This document shows positions 17,024-26,867 of a DNA stretch of 64,000 nt, piece by piece. The notes beneath the pieces were generated by a model that searched no databases, had not been told where the DNA came from, and saw only the letters and a list, made by a program, of their open reading frames with translations. Origin of the DNA: Desulfacinum infernum DSM 9756 (GTDB taxonomy: Bacteria > Desulfobacterota > Syntrophobacteria > Syntrophobacterales > DSM-9756); assembly GCF_900129305.1 (NCBI RefSeq), contig NZ_FQVB01000023.1, forward strand, positions 1 through 64,000, written 5' to 3'. Positions within the stretch are counted from its first letter, which is position 1. Each line of letters starts with the position of its first letter. Position numbers and translations under genes: made by a program.

Positions 17024-19147
17024 TCAAGCGAAAAGGCTCAGTGACTCAAAGAGCTTCTGATAGCTCAGCGGCTTGGAAAGAACAAGATCCACTCCCTTGT
17101 CGCTCAGATCTTGTTCCTCGTATTGGGCCCCCCATCCGGTCACCAGGATGACCGGGAGTGAGTCTTTCGAGGCTTTGGCCGCCTTGGCCACGTCCCAGCC
17201 GCTCACCTCGGGCATGCCCAGATCCGTCAGGACCAGGTCAAAGGCGGCAGTCTCCAGGTAACTCAAGGCGCGCCTCGGATCATGAGTGGCGGTGACCCGA
17301 TGCCCCATGAGGCGCAGCATGTCGCGCAGCAGCTCCAGAATCTCCTTTTCGTCATCCACAACCAGAAGGCTTTTGCCCGTGGTCTTCAGCCGCAGCCCCA
17401 GGCTCCGGTCGCAGCCCGGACCCTCTTCGTCGGCGGCAGGAAGCTTGATCGTAAAGGTCGTGCCCCTGCCCGGTTCGCTCGTCACCAACATCTCCCCACC
17501 GGTACGGAGGATAAGACTGCGGCACACACTCAATCCAAGGCCCGAATTCCCCACGCCCTTGGTGGAAAAGAAAGGATCGAAGATGCGGTCCCGGGTTTCC
17601 GCATCCATTCCCACCCCCGTATCCGAGACCTCCAGGACCGCCCGGTCGGCCTGCCGGTAGGCCCTGAAAGAGAGCCGCCCGCCTTGAGGCATGGCGTCCA
17701 CGGCATTGAAAACCAGGTTGGTCAGCACCTCCCGAAGATCGGCCGGATGGATGGCTCCCAGGATGCCGTCTTCCAAGTCCATGCGGATCTCTATCGTGTG
17801 TCCCGCCCTTTCCACGGTGTTCTTCCAACGCGGTCGGGTCAGCTCGATGACGTCGATGACGGCGCACCGCAAATCCGTCTTTTGCTCGCCCCGGCCGTGG
17901 TCGCTTTCCTTTTCCGTAAACTTCTGCAGGCGGCGAACGATATGGGCTCCATCGCCGACCGCCTGTTCAATGCTTCGCAGCCTTCGCTCGGCGCCGCGTC
18001 CGCCCGCCGTGATCTCCTGGGCCAGCAGCTGTGTGTTTCCCAGGATGGACATCAAAATATTGTTGAAGTCATGGGCCACCCCGCCCGCCATGGTCCCCAA
18101 GGCGGCCAGTTTCTCCGTCCGAACAAGCTGCCGGGAGAAAGCCTTTTTCTCGGAAATATCCTCGACGATCAATATGTATCTGACGGACGGATGGCGGAGC
18201 TGAGAGATGTCGGCCAGGAAGACATCGGCGGAAAACCCGGCCATCCCCCCTCCGCCCATGTCAAGGTCGGAGAGCCGGGCCGATCCGTCCCTGTCGGCCC
18301 GCGACTTCAGCGCCTCGAAATCTCTCGGCCGGGAGAAGAGGATCTCGGGACTTTGCCCCAGGAGCTCCGCGGAGCGCACATCGAGCAGCCTGGCCATCCT
18401 CTGGTTGACCCGCAAGATCCGTCCGTCGTCGGCCAGAAAGCACATGCCTTGGGGCACCAGGGCCATGATCGTGCCCATCAGGTTCTCCGCCGCCAGTGAG
18501 GCTCCCGTCTCCCTGCGCAGAACCCGCTCCCTCTCCTCCAGCGCCTTTCCAAGCTCCTCCCTATCCATCTCCAGCTGATGTATCGTGTTCCGATCGGCCA
18601 AGATCCCCGTCACCAGGCCGGCAAATATCTCCCAGTGGCGCCGCTGGTCCCTGGAAAACGATCCGCCTTCCGCATCCACAAGCACCGCGCCCCCCCAGTC
18701 CGCCAAAGGAAACCCCACAAGGCTCCAAAGGCGTGACCCCAGACCGTCCCCCGGCCCCTGGAGGGAACCCGCCAAGGGAACCTCCTCCATGAATTGCACG
18801 CGATTCAACTGCACCACCCTTCGTGCAAATTCATATAAGGCGGTCCCGGGCTCCAGGAGAAGGTCTTCCGGCCCGTCTATATTTTCCGGACGGGAACGGA
18901 AGCCGAAGCTTGACAACAGCCTCGGAACACCCGCATCCCTTTCGGCACCGAAGACCGCGCACAGCCTGAAGCGCGTTTCCTCAACCAAGATACGGGCCAA
19001 CCTTTCCGAAAAATCAGACGAGGAGATCAAGGTCCTGTCCAGTCCGCTCAAGCGATGGAGAACTTCAAGCAGTGACGCCAGCTCTTCGTACCGACGCCTC
19101 AGGCTTGACATCTCCACCCGAAGGATCTCGCTGCCGGCTCGGTTCAC
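17024..19147 (-). CDS. Hybrid sensor histidine kinase with terminal receiver
   Basis: 707 residues, soluble. Order: coiled coil (1-35), GAF-like domain (about 40-190), coiled coil, PAS domain (about 220-330), HisKA with GGVAHDFNNILMSILGNTQL, ATPase with NLVFNAVDAMPQGG, DTGVGMDAETRDRIFDPFFS and SGLGLSVCRSLI, and a C-terminal receiver (about 585-705) with VVDDEKEILELL, phospho-Asp in LVLTDLGMPEVSG and VLSKPLSY. The start is a GTG at 19147 with AAGGAGG 5 bases upstream. A good sigma-70 type promoter lies about 150 bases upstream, so it is transcribed alone. The signal is unknown. Confidence 0.9.
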   Translation of the reverse strand: MNRAGSEILRVEMSSLRRRYEELASLLEVLHRLSGLDRTLISSSDFSERLARILVEETRFRLCAVFGAERDAGVPRLLSSFGFRSRPENIDGPEDLLLEPGTALYEFARRVVQLNRVQFMEEVPLAGSLQGPGDGLGSRLWSLVGFPLADWGGAVLVDAEGGSFSRDQRRHWEIFAGLVTGILADRNTIHQLEMDREELGKALEERERVLRRETGASLAAENLMGTIMALVPQGMCFLADDGRILRVNQRMARLLDVRSAELLGQSPEILFSRPRDFEALKSRADRDGSARLSDLDMGGGGMAGFSADVFLADISQLRHPSVRYILIVEDISEKKAFSRQLVRTEKLAALGTMAGGVAHDFNNILMSILGNTQLLAQEITAGGRGAERRLRSIEQAVGDGAHIVRRLQKFTEKESDHGRGEQKTDLRCAVIDVIELTRPRWKNTVERAGHTIEIRMDLEDGILGAIHPADLREVLTNLVFNAVDAMPQGGRLSFRAYRQADRAVLEVSDTGVGMDAETRDRIFDPFFSTKGVGNSGLGLSVCRSLILRTGGEMLVTSEPGRGTTFTIKLPAADEEGPGCDRSLGLRLKTTGKSLLVVDDEKEILELLRDMLRLMGHRVTATHDPRRALSYLETAAFDLVLTDLGMPEVSGWDVAKAAKASKDSLPVILVTGWGAQYEEQDLSDKGVDLVLSKPLSYQKLFESLSLFA

Positions 19148-19520
19148 CCTACCCTCCTTGCAAGTCCCTGTCCGTCAGGCGGTCACCAACCTATTTCCAG
19201 AAGCTCTTTATCTCAAGGCTTCAATGCAACGTCAGTCCCTTCGTGACCGAAATACATTTTCAACACGTCATTCATGCAATACAAGTAGATTTCGTAATCT
19301 AGCCTGTTAAATATTTGTGTCAAGAAATCGATCATGTAAACATTGAAGACTACAGGGCCCGAAATCCCCCGGAAAGTCCCGCAGGCGCGATCGGCAGGGG
19401 GGACTCCGCTTTTTGCTCATCCATTTCCACCCGCCTGCCGATAAAGGATATGAGGGACTATGGCACCCCAGAAGGCCACGGCCCCGGCCGACACCAACCC
19501 CAACGGTGATGGAGGGCACC
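19148..19520. other. Gene-free divergent region
   Basis: AT-rich intergenic DNA between the hybrid kinase (leftward) and the pilY1 unit (rightward). It contains the kinase promoter listed separately. No equally convincing promoter was found for the rightward genes. Confidence 0.5.
19296..19323 (-). promoter_or_regulatory. Sigma-70 type promoter of the hybrid kinase gene
   Basis: Read leftward: TTGACA, 16 bases, TAGATT. The -35 is a perfect consensus. The transcript would have a leader of about 140 bases before the GTG at 19147. Confidence 0.55.
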
Positions 19521-19847
19521 ATGATCGCAAAAGGCGCGGCTCCGGTAGGATTTCTGCTGATCCTTGCCGTCCTGGTCCAGGGACTTTTCACGGCACCGCC
19601 TTGCGCGGCTCAGGGACACCGGTTCTTGAACGGCAGAGTGGAAGCCCTGGAACCCCAAACCCTGGTCATCGACGGGAACGAGTTTCCCATCCATCCCCAC
19701 TGCCAAGTGTTCATCCAGTCTCGAGTCTCGGGAGCCATTCAGGAAGACCCCGGGGAGATCAAGGATCTTCGCGTGCGGGATCAGGTGACCATTCGAATCA
19801 ATCCGGAAGGATCCGTCGACCAGATCCTCATTGAACGGTATCATTGA
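19521..19847 (+). CDS. Small periplasmic protein of the pilY1 unit
   Basis: 108 residues. The start at 19521 has GGAGGG 4 bases upstream. A signal peptide covers about residues 1-28 (MIAKGAAPVGFLLILAVLVQ, ending near CAAQG). The mature part is beta-rich: NGRVEALEPQTLVIDGNEFP and IKDLRVRDQVTIRINPEGSV, similar in style to small DUF5666-like barrels. It ends 45 bases before pilY1 on the same strand, suggesting it is exported with PilY1 and helps it. No function is known to me. Confidence 0.7.
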   Translation: MIAKGAAPVGFLLILAVLVQGLFTAPPCAAQGHRFLNGRVEALEPQTLVIDGNEFPIHPHCQVFIQSRVSGAIQEDPGEIKDLRVRDQVTIRINPEGSVDQILIERYH

Positions 19848-19892
19848 AAACCCATCCTGCAACCCGCGACTCCTTGCTTTGGGAGGCCTGTC

Positions 19893-22800
19893 ATGAAAGC
19901 ACGTGCGTATCCCCTCATCCTTGCCCTGTGTCTGCTTGCGACTTTCCATGGGGGAGTCGGCCTCGCCGGCGAGTGCGATCCGCCGCCCTTCATCTCCGCC
20001 GGGGCCTCCCCCATGGTCATGATGGTCATGGAACGGGATCATAAGCTCTATTACGAGGCCTACAACGACGCCCAAGACCTGGACGGAGACGGCCTGCTGG
20101 ATGTGGGGTACAAACACTCCATCGACTACTACGGCTATTTCGACCCTTACAAGTGCTACACCTACAGCACCACCGGGCAGGACAAGTTCATCCCCACCCG
20201 CTATTCGGCCACCAAGTACTGCGGCGGCAGCGGCGAATGGAGCGGCAATTTTCTCAACTGGCTGTCCATGTCCCGGATGGATGTTCTGAAACGGGTGCTC
20301 TACGGGGGCCAGAGATCTTCGGACAGCTCCAGCGAGACGGTTTTGGAAGGCGTCTATATCCCCCAGGATTCCCACAGTTGGGGGAAGGAGTACGCGGGCA
20401 GCGACACCCGTCAGCTCACACCTTTCGACCCGCCCTCTTCCGGCCGTCGCCATCTGTTTTGCGTCACAAGCCTGGGCTCCGGCCAGCCCCACGTGATCCG
20501 CGTCGCCCGCAACGACACCCACCGAGTCTGGGAATGGGCCACCACGGAACGCGCGGTGTGCAGTGGACCCGAAACTCCCTGGGGATACCGCCAGGGGCCG
20601 GTGGGCACACGGAACGACATCCTGGACTACACCGTAAGGGTCCAGGTCTGCAGCACCGATTGGGACAAGGGCCTGGAGCAGGACTACTGTAAGCTTTACC
20701 CCGGCGGCGGTACCACCCCGAAGCCCGTGGGCCTCCTTCAAAAATACGGCGAGGGAGACGGTTCCAAGGTCTGTTCCAAGACCTACAAACCCTGCCAGGC
20801 GGACAACGACTGCGGGACCGGCGAAGGGCTCTGCGTCTTCCAGAGTCCCCTCTACATGGGACTGCTGACCGGATCCTACGAGAAGAACCTGAGCGGTGGC
20901 GTTCTGAGAAAGAACATCTGGACGGTGATGGATGAGATCAATTCCCAGTCGGGAAGCTTCCAGAGTTCGGAAAACGTGCAGGGGAACATCATCCTCACCC
21001 TGGACCGCATGCGCCCGGTCGGATTTCGATATTCCGATTATTCCTATCAGGCCAGCGACGGAGGCACGTGCGGCTGGATCACCGCAAGGGCCCTCCAGGA
21101 AGGCGAATGCCGGATGTGGGGAAACCCCGTGGGCGAAATGATGTACGAGGCCCTTCGCTTCATCACCGGCAAGGGCTCCCCCACAAGCGCCTTTACCTAC
21201 AGCGGCAACGACGACGCCGGACTCGATCTCTCCAAACCGGACTGGTTCATCAAGAAAGGGAACCAGAACCTGGTGCCCTTCGACCTGTTTCCCGATTGTT
21301 CCAAGCCGAACCTGCTTGTTCTCAGCGACATCAACCCCAGCTACGACTCGGACCAGCTTCCCGGCAGCGCCTTCGGATCCTTCACCGGCGATCTGGCCGG
21401 CCTCAACGTGAGCAGCCTGGCGAACGTTATCGGAACCGCCGAGGGGCTCAGCAGCGGCAACTTCTTCGTGGGCCAGAGCGGCAGCGTGTATGACTTCATC
21501 TGCACAGCGAAAAACATCACCAATCTGAGCTCCATTCGGGGGCTGTGCCCCGAAGAACCCACCAAGCAGGGAAGCTTCTATTCCGCCGCTGTGGCCTATT
21601 ACGGCAAATCCCAGATCACCGCCCAGGAAGGCATTCCCGATGTCACCACCTATGCGGTGGCCATGTCCTCACCGATCCCCGACATCAACGTGAAGGTGGG
21701 GAACAACTATGTACGTCTCGTTCCCATCGGCAAATCGGTCAGCGGAAGCCACGGCACGAAGGGCGCCTGCGCCGACAAGTGCACCGTCACCCGGGACACC
21801 GACGGGCTGCACATCACCAACTGCACCTCCACCGCCTATTGCCCCTCCAACCAGATCGTCGATTTCTACGTGGACACCGTCACCTATGACGCCGGCGGGA
21901 ACCTGACCTACGCCAAGTTCCGAGTGAATTTCGAGGACGTGGAGCAGGGCGCCGACCATGACATGGACGCCATCGTGATCTACGAGATAGAGCCTGTGGG
22001 CTCGTCCCAGGTGAAAGTCAAACTCACGTCCGAGTACGCCGCCGGATCCATCGACCAGGTCCTCGGATTCATCGTCTCGGGGACCACCGCCGACGGCGTT
22101 TACCTGCCGGTAAGAGACAAGGATGCCACAAGCGACGGCGACACGCCGTCCACGGTGGGTAACCTCCCGTTGGTCTGGGAAAAGACCTTCACCGTTTCCG
22201 GCAACCCGGCGGGAACCCTTAAAAACCCCTTGTGGTTCGCCGCCAAGTGGGGAGGTTTCGACGACATCAACGGCAACGATATTCCGGACCTTCAGAATGA
22301 GTGGGACAAGGACGGCGACGGAGTCCCGGACAACTACTTCTTTGTGGCCAACCCGCTGGAACTGGAACAGAAGCTGGAAAAGGCCATGGTGGCCATCCTT
22401 TCCAAGGCGGGCAGTGCCGGAGCCGTGGCCACGGTGACCCAGGAGGTTTTGGGGCAGGACCTGGTCATCCGGGGAGCCTTCACCACCTACGAACAAGACG
22501 CCAGCACCTACGCGTGGAAGGGACACCTGGAGGCCTATTGGCCCTATGAAGGCTGTGCGGCCATGACCAGTATGGGCCAGAGCGTGTGCGAATCCTACGC
22601 GGGGTGCGAATGGTTCGCCGGCCAGTGCATGGGCTCCCTCTACAGCTTCCAAAAGACAGAAAACCTGGAAAAGTTCTGTTCGGACCCCGGCTTTTCCGAC
22701 GGGAACTGCTGGGATGCGGGGAAAATCCTTTCCACCGCCTCCCCTGGCTCCCGGTGCCTGTTTACATCGCTCAGCGGCACCATGACCAAGCTCGATGACG

Positions 22801-25019
22801 GCACCTCCACATGCAGCCGCCCGTTCTACACTTCCCTGGCGACCAACACGGCGTCCATTCGATCGGCCCTGGCCAACAATCTGGACTTCGACGGAGATGC
22901 GGACACCGACAACGACGACGCCGACGCCTTGATCCGATGGATCCGGGGCCACTGGGACAACTCCTGGGAAGGGACGGCCCGGGATCGCGACGGGTGGTCC
23001 TTGGGAGACATCGTTTACTCCACTCCCGTGGTGGTGGGGCCCCCGTCGGTCAGCTCCGTGGATCCCAACCTGGCCGGATCCTGTTCGGACTGCACGAGCA
23101 GCTGCGGGGCCACCTCCTTTTACTGTTACCGGGAGGCCCAGAAAACCCGGAAAAAGGTCGTCTACGTGGGCGCCAATGACGGGATGCTCCATGCCTTCGT
23201 CGTCGGTGTCTGGTGGGCCGACTCCAGCCCCAATACCGACTCGGACGGCGACGGCGAGGCGGACGAAAGCCATTGGATCTACAACCCCGATGAGCCGGAC
23301 AGCGAATGCGACGGCGCCACGTGCACCGGTAAGGACCAGGTGGGCAAGGAGCTGTGGGCCTACGTGCCCAGCAATCTCCTGCCAGAACTCAAGGAACTGG
23401 CACGGGCGGACTATGGACACCAAACGGGATGCGCCCACCGAACCATGGTGGATCTGTCGCCCATCGCCTGGGAGGTCTTTATCGACCATGACGGCGACGG
23501 GGACCGGGAATGGCGCACCGTCCTTCTGGGTGGAGAAAGGGGAGGAGGGGACGTCTATTTCGCCCTGGACGTCACCGACCCGGACAATCCCAAAGTCTTG
23601 TGGGAATATTCCATCCTCCGGAACATGGTGCTGAAGCTCACCGGCGGTTCCGGCACCACCGATGCCACGCCGTTTCTGGACAAGACCGTCTACGATCAGG
23701 CGCGCACCTTGCCGGTCTCATGGACCATCCCCTACGTGGGCTACCTGAACGTTCCCAGCGGCGTCTGCTTCGACACCAACACCCGGGTTGAGCCCCTGCA
23801 GGCGGGGAGCCCCGGCGTTTCCACGGCCTGCCGGGGCGCCGGCGCCCTGAGCGGCTGGTTCGCCATCCTCGGCGCCACCCCCAGGATCTTCCAGCCCGAT
23901 GTGGAACTGCCGGCTTCGCTGTCCTCGGCGGAAAAGACCGCTCTGCTCAAACCCTACCTGGTGGCCTTGGACATCGAAAAAGGCATCAACATCTTTCAAC
24001 ACCTGTGGCCCACGATCGTCCACCAGTGGTCCTCCCAGTGGCCGACGGTGACTTCGGGGGCCAACACCATCCCCTATGCATTGGGGGACCCCCTGGTGCT
24101 GGACATCTGGAACGCCAACGGCACCGTCGGAAGTGACGGGGTCCTGGACCACATCTATTTCGGAGACCTGAACGGAAATTTCTACGGGCTGAAATTCAAC
24201 CTGGACTCCTCATCCCCCGGAATCAAAATGGAGGTGTGGAAGACCAAGCCGGCCTCCGGGACCAACCTCTACCGATCGTCCCGTCAGCCCATCACCGTCA
24301 TGCCGGTGGCGACCCTGGATCCCGACAAGTACCTGCGGATTTTCTTCGGCACGGGCAAGTTCGACAACGTCATCGGGGGCCAGGACGACCGCACGGACAC
24401 GGCCACCATGTCCTTCTATGGATTGAAGAATAGCACCGTGCGCCCCACCGCCTTTTCCGGGGGGATCACGGTGGACGGCCTGGCCGTGAGCGCCGACTTC
24501 CAGTGCGGTTCCTCGTCCTTCGAATCCGGCTGCCAGTGGGTGGAAAGCGACGGTTCACCGGATTGCTGCGAGAGCACATGTTCCGGGGCCTGCTGGACCT
24601 GCGTCCAGGATCTTTTCGTCCCGGGAGAGCGGGTGGTGGACTCGGCCCTCATCGCCGGCGGGGTGGTCTTCTTCACCAGTTTCGTCCCGAAGGACGATCC
24701 CTGTGCGGCCGGCGGGGACGCCTACCTCTACGCCGTGGATTACCAGTGCGGGGCTTTGTCCACCGACCCCTTCAGCACCTCCGGCTTCACGCAGGTGAGC
24801 ACCACCACGGCGAACCTGGGGGCCGGGCAATACACCACCGTGAAGGACGGCACGCAGGTGAAGGCGTACGTTTTGAAAATCGGGGAGGGCATGCCGAGCC
24901 GGCCCGTCATGGACTCTTCCGGCCAGTACATCTTCATCCAGACAAGCAACGGGCGCATCCACCGGCTGCGCGTCAATCTTCCGGACCCGGTGGAACGCAT
25001 GGGCTGGAAACAGCAATAG
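19893..25019 (+). CDS. pilY1: Type IV pilus tip-associated protein PilY1
   Basis: 1708 residues, longer than the roughly 1160 of the Pseudomonas protein. The signal peptide is at 1-25. The N-terminal part has the RDHKLYYEAYNDAQDLDGDG and YYGYFDPYKCYTY style seen in one class of PilY1; the metal-site DxSxS of a classical VWA domain is not visible where the chain starts (SPMVMMVMERDHK). The C-terminal third is the PilC/PilY1 propeller, with GGERGGGDVYFALDVTDPDN and later HIYFGDLNGNFYGLKF. Five Asp-rich EF-loop-like stretches occur (for example DLDGDGLLD, DKDGDGVPD, DSDGDGEAD), so calcium binding is likely. I count about 46 cysteines and no CxxCH haem site. GGGAGG lies 6 bases before the start. 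A DsbC-like gene follows, which fits the many cysteines. Confidence 0.92.
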   Translation: MKARAYPLILALCLLATFHGGVGLAGECDPPPFISAGASPMVMMVMERDHKLYYEAYNDAQDLDGDGLLDVGYKHSIDYYGYFDPYKCYTYSTTGQDKFIPTRYSATKYCGGSGEWSGNFLNWLSMSRMDVLKRVLYGGQRSSDSSSETVLEGVYIPQDSHSWGKEYAGSDTRQLTPFDPPSSGRRHLFCVTSLGSGQPHVIRVARNDTHRVWEWATTERAVCSGPETPWGYRQGPVGTRNDILDYTVRVQVCSTDWDKGLEQDYCKLYPGGGTTPKPVGLLQKYGEGDGSKVCSKTYKPCQADNDCGTGEGLCVFQSPLYMGLLTGSYEKNLSGGVLRKNIWTVMDEINSQSGSFQSSENVQGNIILTLDRMRPVGFRYSDYSYQASDGGTCGWITARALQEGECRMWGNPVGEMMYEALRFITGKGSPTSAFTYSGNDDAGLDLSKPDWFIKKGNQNLVPFDLFPDCSKPNLLVLSDINPSYDSDQLPGSAFGSFTGDLAGLNVSSLANVIGTAEGLSSGNFFVGQSGSVYDFICTAKNITNLSSIRGLCPEEPTKQGSFYSAAVAYYGKSQITAQEGIPDVTTYAVAMSSPIPDINVKVGNNYVRLVPIGKSVSGSHGTKGACADKCTVTRDTDGLHITNCTSTAYCPSNQIVDFYVDTVTYDAGGNLTYAKFRVNFEDVEQGADHDMDAIVIYEIEPVGSSQVKVKLTSEYAAGSIDQVLGFIVSGTTADGVYLPVRDKDATSDGDTPSTVGNLPLVWEKTFTVSGNPAGTLKNPLWFAAKWGGFDDINGNDIPDLQNEWDKDGDGVPDNYFFVANPLELEQKLEKAMVAILSKAGSAGAVATVTQEVLGQDLVIRGAFTTYEQDASTYAWKGHLEAYWPYEGCAAMTSMGQSVCESYAGCEWFAGQCMGSLYSFQKTENLEKFCSDPGFSDGNCWDAGKILSTASPGSRCLFTSLSGTMTKLDDGTSTCSRPFYTSLATNTASIRSALANNLDFDGDADTDNDDADALIRWIRGHWDNSWEGTARDRDGWSLGDIVYSTPVVVGPPSVSSVDPNLAGSCSDCTSSCGATSFYCYREAQKTRKKVVYVGANDGMLHAFVVGVWWADSSPNTDSDGDGEADESHWIYNPDEPDSECDGATCTGKDQVGKELWAYVPSNLLPELKELARADYGHQTGCAHRTMVDLSPIAWEVFIDHDGDGDREWRTVLLGGERGGGDVYFALDVTDPDNPKVLWEYSILRNMVLKLTGGSGTTDATPFLDKTVYDQARTLPVSWTIPYVGYLNVPSGVCFDTNTRVEPLQAGSPGVSTACRGAGALSGWFAILGATPRIFQPDVELPASLSSAEKTALLKPYLVALDIEKGINIFQHLWPTIVHQWSSQWPTVTSGANTIPYALGDPLVLDIWNANGTVGSDGVLDHIYFGDLNGNFYGLKFNLDSSSPGIKMEVWKTKPASGTNLYRSSRQPITVMPVATLDPDKYLRIFFGTGKFDNVIGGQDDRTDTATMSFYGLKNSTVRPTAFSGGITVDGLAVSADFQCGSSSFESGCQWVESDGSPDCCESTCSGACWTCVQDLFVPGERVVDSALIAGGVVFFTSFVPKDDPCAAGGDAYLYAVDYQCGALSTDPFSTSGFTQVSTTTANLGAGQYTTVKDGTQVKAYVLKIGEGMPSRPVMDSSGQYIFIQTSNGRIHRLRVNLPDPVERMGWKQQ

Positions 25020-25053
25020 GAAAAGTATAAGCTCGACAACAAGCTCGATTTCC

Positions 25054-25101
25054 GAAGGCGGCTCAAGACCGGGCCATGGATCGGCCGGCGGAGCCGCCTT
25101 C
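25054..25101 (+). repeat. Inverted repeat between pilY1 and the DsbC-like gene
   Basis: Perfect 11-bp arms (25054-25064 and 25091-25101) enclose 26 bases that can also pair through CCGG segments. There is no U-run, so it may be an attenuator or mRNA processing site controlling how much isomerase is made relative to PilY1. Confidence 0.45.
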
Positions 25102-25138
25102 ACCCCTTCCACCCACCTTTCGGAAAAGGAGATCTTTC

Positions 25139-25921
25139 ATGGACGCAACGAACCGTATCGCCCTCCTCGTTGTACTGGCGGGCCTGTTGCTCACTTTCGC
25201 ACCCAATCCCGTCCCGGCATCCGATTCCCCTTGCCCGGACAGGACCACCCTCCAACAGGGAGCGGAAAAGATATTCCCCCAAGGGACGATCATCCAGGAG
25301 ATTTCCCCCGGCCCCGTCCCGGGGCTGTGCCAGGTGCAGGTCCTCTTCCAGGGACAGAAAAGGATCTTCTATTCGGACAGATCGGGAAAGTACTTCATCC
25401 TCGGTCAGGTCATCGACGTGGAGGCCAGGGCCAACCTCACCCGAACGGCGACGGAAGAGGCGAACCGCCTGACGCCCGAGGAACTGGACAGGCTGAAGGG
25501 CTGGACGGCCTTCGAGAGCGGCACCGGATCCAATTACGTCTATATCGTGACGGACCCCCAGTGCCCCTATTGCCGACAGGCCGAAGAGCGCCTGGAGGAG
25601 CTGGGCAGGCAGGGGCGCATGCGTGCGCGCTATATCCTCTTTCCCCTGCCGTCTCACAAGGGAGCGCGCGAACAGTGCATTGCACTCCTATGCGACAAGA
25701 AGGGCCTGGAAGAATTCAAGCAGGGCTACTCGTCGGGAAACCAATGCGCGGAAGGGGCCGGCACGGTGGATGAAACCGCCGCGTTTCTCAGATCCAAAGG
25801 GATCTCGGGAACCCCCACCTACATCTTTCCGGACGGAACCTTTCATTCGGGATTGATGGGCAACGACGAGCTGGTGACCCGAGTAGAGAGGGCCATGGAA
25901 CGAAGCGCAAGCGGCAGGTAA
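25139..25921 (+). CDS. DsbC-like periplasmic thiol-disulfide isomerase
   Basis: 260 residues. The signal peptide covers about 1-29 (ending VPASD). A DsbC-type N-terminal domain spans about 35-100. The thioredoxin fold has the active site TDPQCPYCRQAEERLEEL (CPYC near residue 143), and the cis-Pro is in GISGTPTYIFPDG. Additional cysteines are CIALLC and NQC. It should reshuffle wrong disulfides, in partnership with DsbD. The start at 25139 has AAAGGAG upstream. Immediate linkage to a PilY1 with dozens of cysteines suggests a dedicated client. Confidence 0.88.
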   Translation: MDATNRIALLVVLAGLLLTFAPNPVPASDSPCPDRTTLQQGAEKIFPQGTIIQEISPGPVPGLCQVQVLFQGQKRIFYSDRSGKYFILGQVIDVEARANLTRTATEEANRLTPEELDRLKGWTAFESGTGSNYVYIVTDPQCPYCRQAEERLEELGRQGRMRARYILFPLPSHKGAREQCIALLCDKKGLEEFKQGYSSGNQCAEGAGTVDETAAFLRSKGISGTPTYIFPDGTFHSGLMGNDELVTRVERAMERSASGR

Positions 25922-26314
25922 TCCAGGGATCCTGCCGGGAAACGACCGGTCCCGTCTTCCCACGTCCGTTCGCCGTCCCCGCGGCAGCGGGAGTCGGGCT
26001 TCAGCAAGTCATGGACCCCGCGGCAGCGGGAATGCCGGTCTGCGGATCTTCCGGATACGCTCCGAGGACCTTGCCTGAAGACCCCAGGGACGACCGCTTT
26101 TCGCGTAGCGGAGCCCTCCAGGGCTGCGGAAGATCTCCCGCACGTCGGATGGGCTACCGGCCATGGTGCCTGTTATGTCAATGGGCTGCAACGGCCTATT
26201 TCCTCGGGGCTGAAGCCCCGCAGCTACGAAGAGGACGAATATTCCCGGCCTGGTAGGTCGGAGATCCATTATCGGACACGCTTGGAGGGGATCTTCCTGG
26301 CGGGTGACTTCTTC
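25922..26314. other. Gene-free convergent region with small repeats
   Basis: No gene is seen. The sequence carries a 16-base direct repeat (CCCCGCGGCAGCGGGA at 25977-25992 and 26016-26031) and a perfect hairpin CGGGGCT-GA-AGCCCCG (26205-26220). Such GC-rich stem-loops are common dispersed intergenic repeats and may also end transcription from both sides. Confidence 0.5.
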
Positions 26315-26845
26315 TTACCGGGAGCGGACCTGGCCGATCTTTCGGATGAAGCTCACCACACGGGACTGGGCGTCTCCGCCCCGCTGATCCGGAAGCGGCT
26401 GCACCCCCTGGCCCCGGGCCAGGTAGTAGTAGCCGCGGAACTTATTGATGTCCCAGCCGGGAACCGTCCTTGCGTCCAAAAAGGTGATCTGGGGCGTGAG
26501 TGTACCCGGGCCCGTTCCCAGGCTCTGGTCGGGTTGCATGTAGGGGATCTGGGCGGGGGTGACATCCTGGTTCGGCGTGAGATCCCTGAGGATCTCCTCG
26601 TTGGAGCGTTCCGTAAGGCACCGCCAACTGAGCTGCAAGGCCCCTTCCGCCAGGTTGAACGTCACGTCGTGGCGCTCCACGGACTGGGTGATCCGGTAGG
26701 TGCTGCCGCTCTGGACCACGAGCCACACCCCCAGGAGGCTCAAAAGAGCCACCATGCAGATGGCCAGCACCATGGCCATGCCCTCCTCAGCCCATGTCGC
26801 CCCTCCGTACCGGCTCTGCCGAGTCCGTGGCTCTCTTGTCTCCAT
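26315..26845 (-). CDS. pilX: PilX-type minor pilin protein
   Basis: 176 residues. The start at 26845 has AGGAAGGG upstream and lies 22 bases past the pilW stop; a longer reading would run back into pilW. The N-terminal helix AEEGMAMVLAICMVALLSLL follows a short charged leader, with a Gly before the hydrophobic stretch, as in PilX-like proteins (and unlike the GFTLVE of classical pilins). FNLAEGALQLSWRCL follows the helix, matching PilX (nlAEaGl..a). It is the last gene of the minor-pilin operon, whose products prime pilus assembly with PilY1. Confidence 0.8.
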   Translation of the reverse strand: METREPRTRQSRYGGATWAEEGMAMVLAICMVALLSLLGVWLVVQSGSTYRITQSVERHDVTFNLAEGALQLSWRCLTERSNEEILRDLTPNQDVTPAQIPYMQPDQSLGTGPGTLTPQITFLDARTVPGWDINKFRGYYYLARGQGVQPLPDQRGGDAQSRVVSFIRKIGQVRSR

Positions 26846-26867
26846 GTGGCCCTTCCTCTTTCCAGGC

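Noticed and set aside
16764-17027. An 87-residue frame upstream of the lipoprotein
   Set aside because: Composition is Arg/Pro-rich shadow-like, with no ribosome site, and it overlaps the hybrid kinase stop.
21669-23489. A 606-residue minus-strand frame within pilY1
   Set aside because: PilY1 is clearly coding in the other direction, with family motifs through the same stretch.
19893-25019. PilY1 as a multihaem cytochrome, given its many cysteines
   Set aside because: No CxxCH motif was found; the cysteines fit disulfides better.
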